Shown piece by piece: positions 1 to 13,405 of a DNA stretch of 64,000 bases (the first letter of the stretch is position 1; each line of letters begins with the position of its first letter). The DNA lies in contig CM055617.1 in assembly GCA_029379385.1 (NCBI GenBank), positions 3,782,001-3,846,000 on the forward strand, in the 5' to 3' direction. Both the position numbers and the translations under genes were made by a program. The DNA is from Quillaja saponaria (lineage: Eukaryota; Streptophyta; Magnoliopsida; Fabales; Quillajaceae). The notes beneath the pieces are model-generated. The model was given only the letters and a program-made list of their open reading frames with translations, searched no databases and was not told where the DNA came from.

Positions 1-749
1 TTTTTTTTGTCTTTTAAATTATTAATGTTCATTATGTTTGCTTTTATAAGAAAATAGGACGATTTGATTCATTACCCGTTGAAACTGAAATAGTATTTGC
101 TTGATTTCAATCATGGTCTGCTCCAAAAGATAAGGGGAAGAGATTCATGCATTTATTTATGGGGTGAAGAAAAGTTAAGGACCCATGTTTTCCTTTATTC
201 TATTGAGACCAACGTCTACCATTAGCAAGAAGCAGACCAAGGTGGGTGAATGTCGTACCCTCAAGAACGTTTTGCTTTAAACCTGCCAAGAACACCCTCT
301 TCAACCTGAAAATGTGACCTCTCAACAGCAAAGGAAAAAAGGCATGACACATGACATTCTTATTCCAAAGAAAACTCACGGACCGACCATCATTTCCTTC
401 TTACCAAAGTACCAAACACATTTTTGAAGCTGCCTCTTGTGTCTGATAACTTAAACATGAATCAATCTTGCATGTTATTGAACAATCCCAGCATAACTAT
501 TACAGGCTGGACCAAAAGAATAGACATGTTACTGATAAATCAAAAAATACTGAGTAGTTAAAAATTCTTGTCTTATTTCTCTGTAGGCACCATATTCCAC
601 ACAGCTTGCTTCTGAAATTTGATCAGCAGCACCATTCTGTTGAATGTAACTTTATTCAAAAGTTAAACATTGCTGACAAGCATTCTGGCGTTACTCTGAC
701 CAGATTCACCAGTACAATATATCTTATGAAAAAAGAGAAGTTACAAAGT
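1..749. other. left-edge flank, 3' side of the HIG1 gene
   Basis: No convincing coding exon is seen on either strand. The part nearest 749 should be the 3' untranslated region of the minus-strand HIG1 gene, whose stop codon is at 750-752. The rest is AT-rich DNA with no recognisable motif. The 3' end of a gene lying to the left of the window cannot be excluded. Confidence 0.5.
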
Positions 750-2558
750 TTATTTCGATAGCCATGGATTTTCTCCATAGTAGTACGCGGTGCCAACCAT
801 AAGTGCCACTGTAGCACCTTGGACAACCACACGGGCCCTCATTAACTTCTGACCCAAGTGAGAATTGCCTTGCCTGAAACTGATTAAGCCTGCTGTGAGC
901 ACTCCTGCTGTTATTAGTGCACCTGAAATTAACACATCAAAACTGAATAAAGAACTTACAAGAGTCAAAATAATATAATAACCATGTAATAAAGGGAAAC
1001 ACAAGAACCATCTCCATCCACCAAACACTAAGATAATGTTCAACAACACCCACTGTATGCGACATCACCCAGTTCCCCCTTTTTTAACAAAAGAAAAAAA
1101 ATCCTGCATATAGATAAATAAAATTATCTCTCATACTTATATGCAAATGAAAGTAACAAAATCATCAGAAGAGGAAGCATAAAAAAATTAAAAACCTCAA
1201 AATTATGTAATTAGAAAGATAGCATCCACATAAATACAGTTTCAATCTAGTTCTCAAATCAGATGTACGCATAATGTATCAGCACATCTTTTCCATACCT
1301 CCACATTCTCAATCATGCAAAACCAGAAGACCATGCAACTCAGACCCCATTGGTTATCCCCCTTCATGGCATTTCAGGTTACAAGGTCCAGTTACCAGAA
1401 TCCATTATCAACACAATTTTAGAAGCTACACGCCTACACCTATTCCCTTCTTTCATTAAAGTTTGGTTAAAAAGGCCAGGAACCTAGACCACCATTCTTT
1501 TCCACAAAAAAGGAATCAAACTTCCGCATCTAGTTCACAACCCCGCAGGCTACGTTTCTACAAGACTCTACATCAACCAAAAAACTCAGAATTTTCCTGA
1601 AGTTGAACATACTGCTGCAACAAATGTTCCGTCTGTCTCACTCATATTTGGTTAGAAAACCAGGGCATTGAATTTTCTGATATCTTTAGGGTTTTTTTAA
1701 TCATTAGGCATTTTCACTCAGACTAGTAAAAACATAGTACGAAAAACAGTTCCCTCTAGTTTTACCTCGACTTTGTGTAGTATGTTTCAGACCAGGAAAG
1801 TATTGCATTTCCATGCTTGAGCCTTGAATGGGCTAGTCAAGTTACAAGCACTCGCAAAGGTTAACTCGTGAGGAAACAAGCCATTGCTACTCTGTTGAGC
1901 ATGCATGAATTGATAGCATCATAGCAATACAAGTTAGACCTCCAATTCAGAGACCCATATAACAAAAAAAAGTAAAGCTTCTAGTGATAAAGCAATCATC
2001 AGAAGTAGAAACTTCCCTCTAGACAACAGGCTCAAAGGAGCATATTAGTTAAGTCTCATAAACATTTCCACATACAATATATCATTTCTAGTCCTTTCTT
2101 ATTAAATGTGGGCATGGTCTAAGAAATTATTCATCAAAGGAAAAAAATAATAGCATTTACAAGCAGATAAGATAAATCTGCACTTCAAACACAAAGCAGG
2201 GATTTTACTTCCCCAGAGTCTAAGATCTCTCACGCTCATAGTATCATATTTTTCTGATAACCCAACAATTATCTTTCCAGTTTTCACCTAGTTCCTTTCA
2301 TTTCTATTGACGAAATTAAGAATAAAAAACAAAAACAACATTTAGTATGACACATTCAATGAAATCATGATACAACAAACCATCAAAATTCAAAAGAAGT
2401 AAACTTTAATATAATTTAATCCAAAAACTCGACAAAAATTAAATAGTCCAAGAACAAGAGCAAAAAAAAATGGGCATTTTACCAAGAGGGACAAGAGGAT
2501 TTCTTTTGCGCTTCTTGTCTTCCAATAATTCTTCCAAACTGGGTTCAGACGAACCCAT
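750..2558 (-). CDS. HIG1-domain (hypoxia-induced) mitochondrial inner-membrane protein
   Basis: Two exons on the minus strand, 2483-2558 and 750-922, joined across a 1560-base GT-AG intron that splits a Gly codon. The product is 82 residues, starting MGSSEPSLEELLED, and about 20 of the first 25 residues are polar. It has two hydrophobic helices (about residues 26-40 and 58-75) joined by the loop FRQGNSHLGQKLMRAR, which is typical of HIG1 proteins. The family (HIGD1/2, yeast Rcf1) helps assemble or stabilise respiratory complexes III and IV in the mitochondrial inner membrane, and plant members are often hypoxia-responsive. The length matches small HIGD2-like plant proteins. The first ATG of the upstream exon is used because no other start precedes the splice donor in frame. 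The intron shows nothing coding. The function in this plant is inferred from the family. Confidence 0.86.
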
Positions 2559-3294
2559 ATTCTAAATGCAAAACTGGAGCAGGATTATGTATTGCTAAAC
2601 CAAAAAGCGGATCAGGAATTTAGTACCACGACAGAGTGGCGGTGAGCCCCAATCGGATAAACCGGAAGCAAATGCAATTGGGAAAATCAAAGCCGAAAAT
2701 AAAATCGACGTGCACGACCGCCTCATTTTTTTATAGTTGAGAGACACAAATGCGGGTCGGGTAACAAGTCCTATTTGTGTGGTCTGAGTTTCTTCGGGTA
2801 AGTGGACTTAACAGAACCAACACACCTGTGCCATTGAGTAGTCCAAAGTCCAAACCAACTACTAAAAACTTTAAATTTTGATATTATAAATATTAAAATA
2901 AAATAGTATTAGTACTATTATTTACTTTTCATAAAAATTTGTTGAGCTTACAAGCTTGCCTTATCTTTATCTTTAGTGACATATGACAATTTAACATCAT
3001 ATATACTATACTAATAAAATTTATGAGTTGAATCACAATTTCAATTTTGCAATTTTATATCTAAGGAAGGAAAAGTCAAAAAACTTTAAATTATTCATTA
3101 ATGGGTAAAACAATTACTTGATCAGAGTGGTATTTTTATCTTCTTCTTCTTCTTTTTTTTTTTTTTTAATTAGATTTTTTGGTAAATCAACCATAGGATT
3201 CACTTAACCCCCAATTGAAAGTTTGGTGAAATGTGTAGTCCACCAATAAATACTCCTAGCAGACTGCCCATTCCCAGAATCCGGAATTAGAGAG
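2559..3294. promoter_or_regulatory. head-to-head intergenic region, HIG1 gene / WAT1 transporter
   Basis: 736 bases separate two divergent start codons, so both promoters and 5' leaders must lie here. The DNA is strongly AT-rich between about 2870 and 3180 and holds a pyrimidine tract (CTT repeats then a T run) at about 3139-3167. I see no coding exon and cannot fix either transcription start. Confidence 0.5.
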
Positions 3295-5106
3295 ATGGGA
3301 TTGAGGACCAAATTGGTAGAGATTGCTCCTTTTGCAGTCATGGTGGTGTTGGAGTGTCTGGATGTTGGATTGACTACACTGAGCAAAGCAGCCATGTCTA
3401 AAGGAATGAGCCACTTTGTGTTTGTCGTCTACTCAAATGCTCTTGCAACTCTCATTCTGCTCCCTTCTTCTTTCATCATCAACAGGTTTCCCCTTATCTC
3501 CTTTTGAGTTATGACTTCTTTCTCTTTTACTCAGTGAACCCCATAATTCTTTTGTTCTTTGCAGAAGTAAAAGGCCACCTCTTTCCTTCTCCCTTCTCTG
3601 TAAATTCTTCCTCCTTAGCCTTGCTGGGTATGTAATTGCATCTAGTAGTCAAGCTTGCTCAATTTCTAAGTGGGATTTTTCTTTTAGGTTTATTGGGAAT
3701 GAAATTGTTATCCTTTCTGAATTTTGCAGAATAACTGTGATGCAGAATTGTGTTTTCACTGGTGTAAGCTACAGTTCACCTACCCTAGGGTCTGCTATGA
3801 GCAATTTGGTCCCAGCACTCACTTTCTTGCTAGCTGTTATATTCAGGTCAGTCTAACTCTTGTTAAAAATTGAATTTTAAGAGTTTAGAAAGGTAATAAT
3901 GGTGAATAAGAATGTGGCATTTTCCTCCTTTTCTTCTAGAATGGAGAAGTTGGAATTGAGAAGCTTAAGAAGCCAAATCAAAATCATGGGCACCTTGGTA
4001 TCAATCTCAGGTGCAATGATAGTAACCTTTTACAAGGGCCCTGCCATTGGCATTGATCCTGGTCAATCCTTGAAAAACTTGCCTCCACCAGAACCACTTT
4101 CATCCATGTTGACAAAAACAAGCAATTGGGTCATTGGAGGCCTCTTACTTGCAACTGCTAGTTTATCTCTTGCAGTATGGACTACTGCTCAGGTAATGTG
4201 CAATGTAATTAGGCTATTTACAGTTACATCCATAGAGTTCTTGTATTCTCAGTAATGATATTTGAGGAAATGAAACTGGTATGGTTTACTGTTCATGCAG
4301 GCAGCAATTCTTAAAGGGTATCCATCACAGTTAACTATAGTCTCCTTCTATTGTCTATTTGGTACCATCCAATGTACAATACTGTCTTCAATTTTAGAAA
4401 GAGATCCAAATGCTTGGAGACTGAGGCCTGATATCGAGCTCATTGCTATACTCTATTCAGTAAGCACAAATGAGCATCAGAAATCCAGTGTTTCTTGCTA
4501 AATTGTAGGTAACTTAAAAATCTCATTATTGTATGGAACATTTTGTTGTGCCGCAGGCAATTTTTGGAAGTGTGGTAACTTTTTCTGGGCTCACATGGTG
4601 CATACATAAGAAAGGACCAGTATTTGTTGCCATGTTCAAGCCCCTGAGTATTGCTATTGCTGCCTTGATGGGCAATATCTTCCTTGGTGACACACTTCAC
4701 GTTGGGAGGTAACTCTCTTTCCAAAAATATCGATTTTCCGTTAGATCAATGACTGTTAGTAATAGTAATTGATTATCCAGCTGATGTGAGAGAGCTCAAT
4801 CATGAACGTCTTGCATCAATTAGTAACATTTTTTATGTATACCAAAGGCATGGTGCAACAAAGAGTAATTTCATTGCACATTTTGCTTCTTTTTTTCTTG
4901 TAAAAGCTCTCAGTGGTAACTATCTTCGTCCTCTCGTCCATTTTTGCAGTGTCATTGGAGCAGTGGTTATTGTTGCAGGATTTTATGCAGTAATGTGGGC
5001 ACAATCCAAAGAAGAAGAAAATGGAAAATCCCAGGTTAATAGCCTATTATCGTCATCGCAAAACAGCCCTCTTTTAGAAAGCCGTATCCGTGATCATGAT
5101 GTATAA
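3295..5106 (+). CDS. WAT1-related (nodulin MtN21 / EamA-type, UMAMIT) membrane transporter
   Basis: Seven exons: 3295-3485, 3565-3627, 3730-3846, 3940-4192, 4301-4459, 4557-4708 and 4950-5106. All junctions are GT-AG and in frame, giving 1092 nt and 363 residues, the usual family length. About ten hydrophobic helices form two EamA halves (roughly residues 10-145 and 185-325). Family landmarks include [23 protein letters not shown], of which [14 protein letters not shown] is the core, and [19 protein letters not shown] near the last helices. A short hydrophilic tail ends RIRDHDV. Members are plant drug/metabolite-type exporters of amino acids, auxin or other small molecules at plasma or vacuolar membranes; WAT1 itself exports auxin from the vacuole. 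The substrate here cannot be read from sequence. The gene converges with the DEG9 gene, leaving 928 bases between stop codons. Confidence 0.9.
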
Positions 5107-6034
5107 ATAATAAACCAATTTGTTAGTGGATTCATATTGTATTGGTTGAACTACTTGGGCATATTCTGAAGCCAATACGAACCAGATATGAAAGAATGTC
5201 TTCTTCGCCCCCCACAAGTAATTCGATTTGAGTCCTCCAAATCATGTTCGGATAGAACATGAAACAGTCTACTCTCTCCAACATGTTTTACAAGCCAAAA
5301 AAAAAAATGACGTTGATTAGCTCTTTCTAACAAGATCCTCTCACGTTCCTTCTAAACATTAGAAGTTTCCAAGTTAAAAGAGAACTTCTCTGCCTAAAAT
5401 GACCGACCAGCTTCTCGATTCCAGTAGGGCTGGAAGACAAAAAAATGTAATGCCCCTTGCCCCTTGTGAAATTGAGGCAGGTATACAGTGTTCCAACCAA
5501 ATTCTTTTCCTTCAATCTTCAAGAAAATGATGTTTTAAGAGATTTATAGAATAGCTATGATAATCTCAAAATCTTCACCATTCACATTCCAACTAATAGA
5601 TAAGAAATTCATACCTCAGCCGTTAAAGTACACTTGAAAGTAATTTATGCTAGATGCCTATTTTTGGCGTTTGATTAAATTGATATGAAAATATACATTT
5701 CTCCACGCTATTCTGTTAACATATTTTAGATTATTCCAAAATCCAAATGCACTTTGCCTCCATTGAAATAAGCACCTAATTTCCTATCTATAATTGAGAG
5801 CATTTGTCCTTGCTAGCTTTAATGGGAGATGGGGAAAAGAATCCCTGCACCCACCGTCAAATTGCTCTATATACTGAACGATGCTTCACGTCTGGGTACC
5901 ATCACGGTGATATGCCTTCTGCTTCACCTTCCACGTCTGCAATTTTCTTAATCATATGGCGTGGACAATGAAGACAGAGCTGGAAGCAATATAATGCAAT
6001 TTGGTAACGCAATCTATCTATGTTATGATCCAAC
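5107..6034. other. tail-to-tail intergenic region, WAT1 gene / DEG9 gene
   Basis: The 3' untranslated regions of two convergent genes and a short spacer. Short open frames occur on both strands, but none has splice borders or a recognisable product. No repeat or RNA gene is seen. Confidence 0.5.
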
Positions 6035-9000
6035 TCATGACTTAAGATCATCAGACATTGCTGAAGGTATGCAGTGAGTAGCAAGAATATCTACAGTAGC
6101 TGCTTTGGCTGTCTTTGTGCGAAGGACCACTATCTGTACAGAAGGAGGCAAGTGAATATAAGAGCATGAATGTGTATCATGAACACAACAGAGACAGAGA
6201 GAGACAAAGGACCTGTTGGTATTCTAAATCAAATTTTAAAAATTCATCATCACAACTCTCTACCATGCTGGCCAAGCTCTTTAAGTTCTTCACAGGTTTA
6301 CCATTAAAAGCAACAACCTACATACAAAATAAAGACATCAAACAACTGAACAATTATGCGAACATAGGCTACCTAGGAACTAACAAGGAAAATGATTATT
6401 ATCTTTCTTTTTTTTTTCTAGAAGGGAAACAGTTATTTCAAACTATTAGTATCAACCTGGGTGTTAACAATATCCTCATATCCGATATTTATATCAGCTA
6501 CAAGTACCTTCAGTACATTGACCAATAAAAGACATGTTAGAAAGTAGATAAAAGAAAAAATGGAAGACATAACAGGGCTGATAGAGAGAGAAAGAGAAAA
6601 GCTGCGCGTGTGTGTGTACCTGAGAAATGACAACAATTTGTTCATCTAGTGATTGTGGCAACCAATGCAATAGTTTATCCAAAAGCTTGATTGGAGCTTC
6701 ACACTCATAACCCTTTCCGTACTGTATATACATGAATGAAGAGTTGGAAAATTAGTGGCCTTACAAAACATGTTTTCAACTGAAGATAGTCCGGATAAAT
6801 TTACTAATAACATGCTTGATGTCAAATAATAAGAATGCTCAAAAGAATGGAAATTATATAATAAATAGAGCCCATACCCTACAAATTCAAAAAGTTGAAG
6901 ACATGTTGGAGCCACAGTTAGCCAAAGGAAAAAAAGAATGTCAACATAATACCATACTACCCAGATATGAAACGAGAATATAATAAAATGTTCCACAGCC
7001 CAAGCATCAATGGTACACTAAATAGAGAAACATCACTTAGCCTGACTAAATACATGACATTTTATCATAATCAATTCAATGTCACCATCCAACTCAATAT
7101 CTTGATCACATCCTAATTGCACATAGCCAATCCAACTTATGAAAGTCCTCCAAACAAAGCACAGTAGCAGACAGTAGTTCAGATTGTAGGATCATAACAC
7201 CTGGCACCAACACCATGCATTTAAACATACAAACCAGATTCCATATTCACAACACCGATTGGCCTTGTCACTCTAGCATGTAAAGTTAATACATGGAACA
7301 AAGCTTTACTAAATACTTGCACATATATCCGCAATGTGTATTGAACCTCATGCAGAAGTAATAAAACACCTTATATTTCAAGCAGACTTCGAGAGCCTTC
7401 AAGTTGTAAGGGCATATTTAGCTGAACTCAATCTCTAAAGCAAAAGTTCAGAAACAAAAGAACAAAAACCCAAAAGAATTCTTACCAAAATAAAATAAAA
7501 TAAAATTGTGAGGAAAATTCCATAGAAGCAACACAAATTACAAGCAAAATTTGTACTAACATTAAAAAAATTAATAATTGCACCCTTCATGGACAAGAAA
7601 CTGAATCTCAATCACAAATATGATGAACTAAACTACAAACCTCAGAACGGAGATATGGAACTGATACAGTTGTAAAAACAAACCCTGCAATGATAAAATA
7701 TGAGGGGGGTACGCCCTTGTTGTGTGCCGGAATTAACCTTTTGTGAGTTTCAAGTTTCACGTCAAAATTGATAATCTCCGAATTCTGCAGTACTTTAATC
7801 CTTGCATTATCCCCAGTATATTTTTGGGATACAAGATAACTAAAAGCAATGCGCTCTCCATGCCGAAACGGAACTGAAAGAGTATAAAGAACCAGGCCAC
7901 AAAAAGTTACAGCTCAAACTGCAAATGCAACATAAATAGAAAGATATATTCAAAGAAGAATACATAAAGACAGAACTTGGAAACTGAAATTATCATTCAA
8001 AATCTAAAACTTCCAAATTAAGAATCAGCACCCGCAATCATCTACATTTTGAAAAGAATAAGGTAATAATAAATGAATAACCTAAGTTATGAGCCAAATA
8101 TGAACTTGTCAAAAAGCTTAAAAAAAATAAAAAATACTCTAGCAGAAAATATTAAATTTATGTCAGGGTCAGACAAAAGTTAAATCATTGTGACCAATAA
8201 CTACAACGAACTTTTTACCGAAAGAAAATTTTCAAACCGTTAATTTATCATTCTTAGCTTCGTTCTCCATAAATGTTGGATCTTACTCAAAGATAAATTT
8301 TGTATATCTTAAATTACTGCTATCAGAGAACTTCATCGTATCAACACTGCACAAGTAGGTAATCCCTGCCAGAGGCAGACAATAACAGAACTGTACATAT
8401 CATATTTCAAAGAGGACGGAGCAACAACTACAGTACATATCAGGATAAACAATATGTTGCTAGGCCAAACACTTTGAAAAAAATTAACAAAAAGAAGGAG
8501 CCCTTCTACTTATCATAAGTATGGGTATGTCGTTGAATTGCAACCACGGAAGGTAGTAAAATGAGGGAACTACAAGTTTAGGTCTACAAGTAAAGTAAGC
8601 GAGTATTGATATTAGAGAAGACAGTAGAGTTTTATTCTCTCTTCCCTTGTAATAAGTTCAACATTGGTCAACCAAGACCTAACCCAAAAAGTAGTTATCC
8701 AAGTATAATAGCAAATGTTAAATTCTGAGATGACACTTCTCTTGAATGAATAAAAATAAATAAATTGACTTAATTTATTTTAGGGTCGTAAGATCACTCT
8801 CTTCAAAGAAACCTTCGCTATCTTGGTCATCCAGCTGGTAATTTACATAATGATAATGTTATGTCTGAGACGAGAGATGTAAAATTTGAAGTCTCAATAG
8901 CTGATGTCTATATGACTAGAAGACGGAATATTTGCGGTTATTAACATAAACCAAAACTTTTTTTTTTTTTACTCTTTTGTGCTAATATAAGCATTATCGA

Positions 9001-11240
9001 AACAAAATAACAATATATTCTCTACAGTGACTTCTACAAGCTACACAGAAGTGTATCTCAAGAACAAGCAATTAGAGTGCACATATAGTTCAATAAACTG
9101 AACAGTATACATTACCTGTTCCATCATTGGCAATATCAACCCCATCAAAGCTGAGAATAACATCTGATGGTTTCAAAACCATAGATTCCGGAGCAATGGG
9201 ATCGATTCTCCTGATACGAACACCCTTCTGATCATGCTTCATACCCATTGCCATACGTAAATCAGGGCTTTCCATTTTCTGCCATTCAACCCCAAGGATT
9301 GGAAACCCTAGAAAGTGATTCAAAAAAGAAATGATCTATGTTGCTAACGTTTTTTCCTTCATAGAATTAAGGTACCACAATGTAGTAACAGCCTGTAAAA
9401 CTACATGAAACTATATAAAATCAGTAAAATGGTATACCTGTATATGCTCCATTTTTCTCACAATCCTGGATGAAATGCATGATAACTGGTGTTGGTATGA
9501 CATAACCTATATTCTCCACATCTTCATGCTTAAGGGACTGAAATGCAATTCCCACACAAATTCCCTTATCATTGAAGGCAGGCCCACCAGAATTTCCAGA
9601 GTTTATTGCAGCATCTATCTGTAAAAGACACCGTAACCACAAGAGTTATGTACTGTCATTAAACCAAACTTCATCATAGAAGCACGCATGTAGATTAGTC
9701 CAAGACCTGTAAACCAAGGAGCTCAGTGGACCCGTGAACATATGACAAGATCTCAATCCGAGATACAACACCACTCGTCACAGAGATAGTGTCCCCCCCA
9801 ATTGGGTAGCCCACAACAGTAACAGCATCTTGAAGTGTGGGCAAATCCCCAAACTCCATTGCTGACATCCCTTGCCAGAACGCGTCATCATCAACAGTAA
9901 GCATGGCTGCAACATCATAATTTTTTTTCCATATTGGCAGAGGTTATTAGCATAACAACTCTAAGCAATAAAATTAAAGAGATTCAATTACGTAATTTTT
10001 CCATGATTAGATACAGAGGTAGCAATATTATCTGTAGTCCTTATTATCCCACCTGCCTTCTAATAGACTCCAATCAGTTATTCCCTGATGCTTAGGTATT
10101 CCCCTTTTTTATTTTAGTTATTGACATGTGAAGGGGTGAAAAAGATTACAGATAAAAGATAGAATGTGTTTAATGCCCCTTATTTTTCTTCTTCTTTTGT
10201 TCACTTTCAGAATTAGAATAAGTTTTAGAAAAGATAAGGATAAAAATGGATTGAACAAGAATTCTATGCAATAGCAGTATCCGTCATTTTTTATTTTGTT
10301 CTTCACTTCTAGGATTTATTACTCATTGTTAAACTATTTATTATCTTATTCTTCTTAGAAATATCCAGTACAACTTGTAGCCATAAATATAATTTCTCTA
10401 TCAGCAATGAAAAAAGTGACATGACATAGTTCAAAAAACTTATATAATCTCTATCAGCAAGGAAGGTCTAACTTTGGTGCCAACAAAAACACAAAGCATA
10501 ATCTCAAAATTTATTGAACCAGTATAACCCAATTCAACAAATTCATCCATTCTGTTATAAACTAAATACAATCCAGTTCCAAAATAAATAGCTAAAACAA
10601 AAATTAGACTCCATGTAGATGATAAGAAAACTGTTTTACCAATGTCACACTCAGTCCCAATGGCAAGAACCGTGGCCAAGTACTTGGTATCAGAGCCACG
10701 CTTCTTGAGCTTGACCTGGGTGTAATGCTCCACTGAATGTGCATTCGTCAACACCCTCCTCCCACTAATCAAGAACCCACTACTGCTTGAGCTATACTGC
10801 CGCTTCCTCTGCCAAGGAAGGGATAAATTAGGCTCAGTGTGCACGCAGAACACCTTGACCACAGCGTCCATGGCTGTCACCATGCTCGCAGACTCATTCT
10901 CCCATGTGAGACCCGCTTCTACTGGCGCGTCCACTAGCATGGTGGCATCCAATACGTCACCAGGAACAGCTAAATCACCGCCATTGTCAATGGGGCGCTG
11001 GACTTGTCCATCCGCAGATCTAACCGGTGGATTATCGCAGTTTTCGTTGTTGACCTTCTTGGGTCGGCCACGGCGCCTACGGTGGAGAGTGGTAGTGTTA
11101 TCTATAAGTTCCACATTGCCGACGGAAAAGACATCGTCGAGTGTGGCGGGGTTGTTGTTCTTGGAAGTGGTTGGAAGATCTAGGGTTTCGGGGGTGAAGT
11201 TCTCGGATTTACGTCCTATTTTTCGTTTTGTTCCACCCAT
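6035..11240 (-). CDS. DEG9: Protease Do-like 9 (DEG9), nuclear HtrA-type serine protease
   Basis: Nine exons on the minus strand: 10640-11240, 9707-9906, 9438-9618, 9116-9307, 7641-7873, 6620-6721, 6457-6507, 6213-6317 and 6035-6133. Together they give 1764 nt and 587 residues, close to Arabidopsis DEG9. The trypsin-like triad is visible: His168 in TNAHSV, Asp199 in ECDIAML and Ser277 in [14 protein letters not shown] region follows ([12 protein letters not shown] to [10 protein letters not shown]), then the DEG9-type C-terminal part ending AMSDDLKS. The N-terminus is long, low-complexity and basic, with an AT-hook-like [10 protein letters not shown] at 53-62 that can serve as a nuclear or nucleolar signal. 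Arabidopsis DEG9 is nuclear/nucleolar and degrades the response regulator ARR4; the same role here is inferred. Intron 4 (7874-9115) is the longest and shows nothing coding. Confidence 0.95.
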
Positions 11241-11306
11241 TGTCTGGACTAGTTCAGAAAGTTTGTATGATGATACGCGTTCTCTACAGTCTCAAATGTT
11301 AGCGAC

Positions 11307-11330
11307 GAGGAGGAGGAGGAGGAGGAGGAG
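11307..11330. repeat. (GAG)8 microsatellite in the DEG9 leader
   Basis: Eight perfect GAG units on the plus strand (CTC on the DEG9 sense strand), 66-90 bases upstream of the DEG9 start codon. A further purine-rich stretch runs to about 11365. It most likely lies in the 5' untranslated region. Confidence 0.85.
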
Positions 11331-12089
11331 CTGAGAGAGAGAGGAAACGAAGGAGGAAGGAAGGCCAACAGCAACCGGAGGGAATGAGGAAGGAAATTAA
11401 AAAAGAAATGGAAAAAAGAAGCAAAATTCCTGCTTTACATTTTACACTTCATGAAAGCCTTAATTTTAATTTTATTTAAAATAAAAAATCTAAAATAGCT
11501 CATAACTTTCAAAAAATATTAAATAATTATAACTCTCATATTTGTATTTCTTATTTATTTTATATCATTTTTTTTCTTCGTGACTTAGTATCATTTTAAT
11601 TTTTTGTAAATTAAGTTAATTAAGACTTTATACTTTTATTTTAATGAGATATAATTTTTATAATTTTTGTTTTAAATTAGAAAGATTGATATTTTTTTAC
11701 TCATGATTTACTATAATTAATTTTATTAAATAATTTTTTATAAATAACTTTTCAATAAATTTTTTTTTACATAAATTATATTTTTATTAAGGTTGTATTG
11801 CAATCAAATTTAAGATAATTTATGGAATACATTAAAAATTTACTCATAAAAATGAGTTGAACTCTTCTACTTATATATTAAAATAATTGATGTGTATAGT
11901 AAAAAATTAAAGTTAATAAAAATAATATTTCATGTTAACATTAAACAAATAGACCAATTCAATAAAAAGTTTAATTCATAATATAATTTTTTTTAATATT
12001 CTAAAGATGGAAAAAGAGTAAACACAATAATATTACAACAATAAAAACTAAAATCTTAATAATTTTTAAAATTTTAATACTATAATTAT

Positions 12090-13405
12090 TTGTACTTTGT
12101 TAAATAAAAAAAATTAAGAAATTCAGTTTTAAATACTATTGATATATATTTATTGATAAATTATAGATTTATTAATATTGAAAGGAATTAGGATAATAAA
12201 ATCAATAGTCATAAAATAATTACTAACATATTAATATTAGAATAGAGAAAATTTCATGAAAAAGAGTAAAGAAAACCTAAATTACAAAACTAATTGAAAC
12301 AAAATAACAATTAAAAAGTAATTATTTAATTTTAAAAACTCCTAGTGTATTTAAGAAAATAAAATTTCTTCCACTAAAAGATAAAATAATAATATATAAT
12401 CACGGAAACTATACTCTAAATATTTTATTAAAAAAATTATTTCATAAATTTGAAAAAAACTACAAAAAAATATAATTATTAGGAACTTATTACACAAATT
12501 TTTTTAAATAAAATTAATATTAACTACTATTACCATATTATTATTAAAAAATATAATTTTTTTTTATGAATTGAAAGTTTAAATAATAATATTATAATCA
12601 TGAAACTATACTCTTAATATTTATTTTAATTCATAGTAATTTTTTCAAAATTTTAATTTATAATTTGAGAATAACTAATAAAATAAGGTTATTAAGCACT
12701 TATTAAACAAATAAAATAAAATTTCAATTTCAATTACTATTGACATATAATTATTAAAATTATTAATTTATTAATATTAAGAAGAAGTAAAAAAGTAATC
12801 AATAATTCAAAAGTAATTTCAATTAAAATGAAGAAGAATTAGAAAAATAGTAATCTATTTGAAGTAAAGTATATAAAAATTCAAAAAATATTTAAAAAAA
12901 TTAAAAATTTATACCGTTAAGTTACTTTATATATACTGTTGATATTAAAATGATTATATAATTCAAAACTAAGAATTAATGGACTTATCAATTAAGGAGA
13001 ATTATACAATATCCCATTACAAAAGTGGGATATTAAATAAAATAAAAATTCAATTTCAATTACTATTGATATATAATTATTAAAATTATTAATTTATTAA
13101 TATTAAGAAGAAGTATAAAAGTAATCAATAATTCTAAAGTAATTTCAATTTTATTAATATTAAAATGAAGAATAATTAGAAAAATAGTAAAACAAAAAAA
13201 TAGTAATGCTATTTGAAGTAAAGTAACTACTAAGAATATATAAAAATTCAAAGAATATTTAAAAAAATTAAAAATTTATACCGTTAAGTTACTTTATATA
13301 TACTATTGATATTAAAATGATTATATATTTCAAAACTAAGAATTAATAGGACTTATCAATTAAGGAGAATTATACAATATCCCATTACAAAAGTGGGATA
13401 TTAAA
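12090..13405. repeat. diverged tandem repeat array with conserved hairpin
   Basis: Two units are obvious: about 12700-13035 and about 13036-13405. They share long blocks (for example CAATTTCAATTACTATTGA, then TTAATATTAAGAAGAAGT) in the same order. The offset is 326 bases at the start of the units and 368 at the end, so the second carries short insertions. Both end in a perfect 9-bp stem, AATATCCCA/TGGGATATT, with a 9-base loop (13008-13034 and 13376-13402). Weaker related segments appear near 12090-12200 and 12390-12560. No coding capacity is seen. Confidence 0.7.

Noticed and set aside
6115..6528. 137-codon plus-strand frame
   Set aside because: It spans DEG9 exons and introns in antisense and ends in ordinary intron sequence.
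10837..11334. 165-codon plus-strand open frame
   Set aside because: It is antisense to DEG9 exon 1 and its leader, which have clear protease homology. The frame is a shadow of the GC-richer coding strand.
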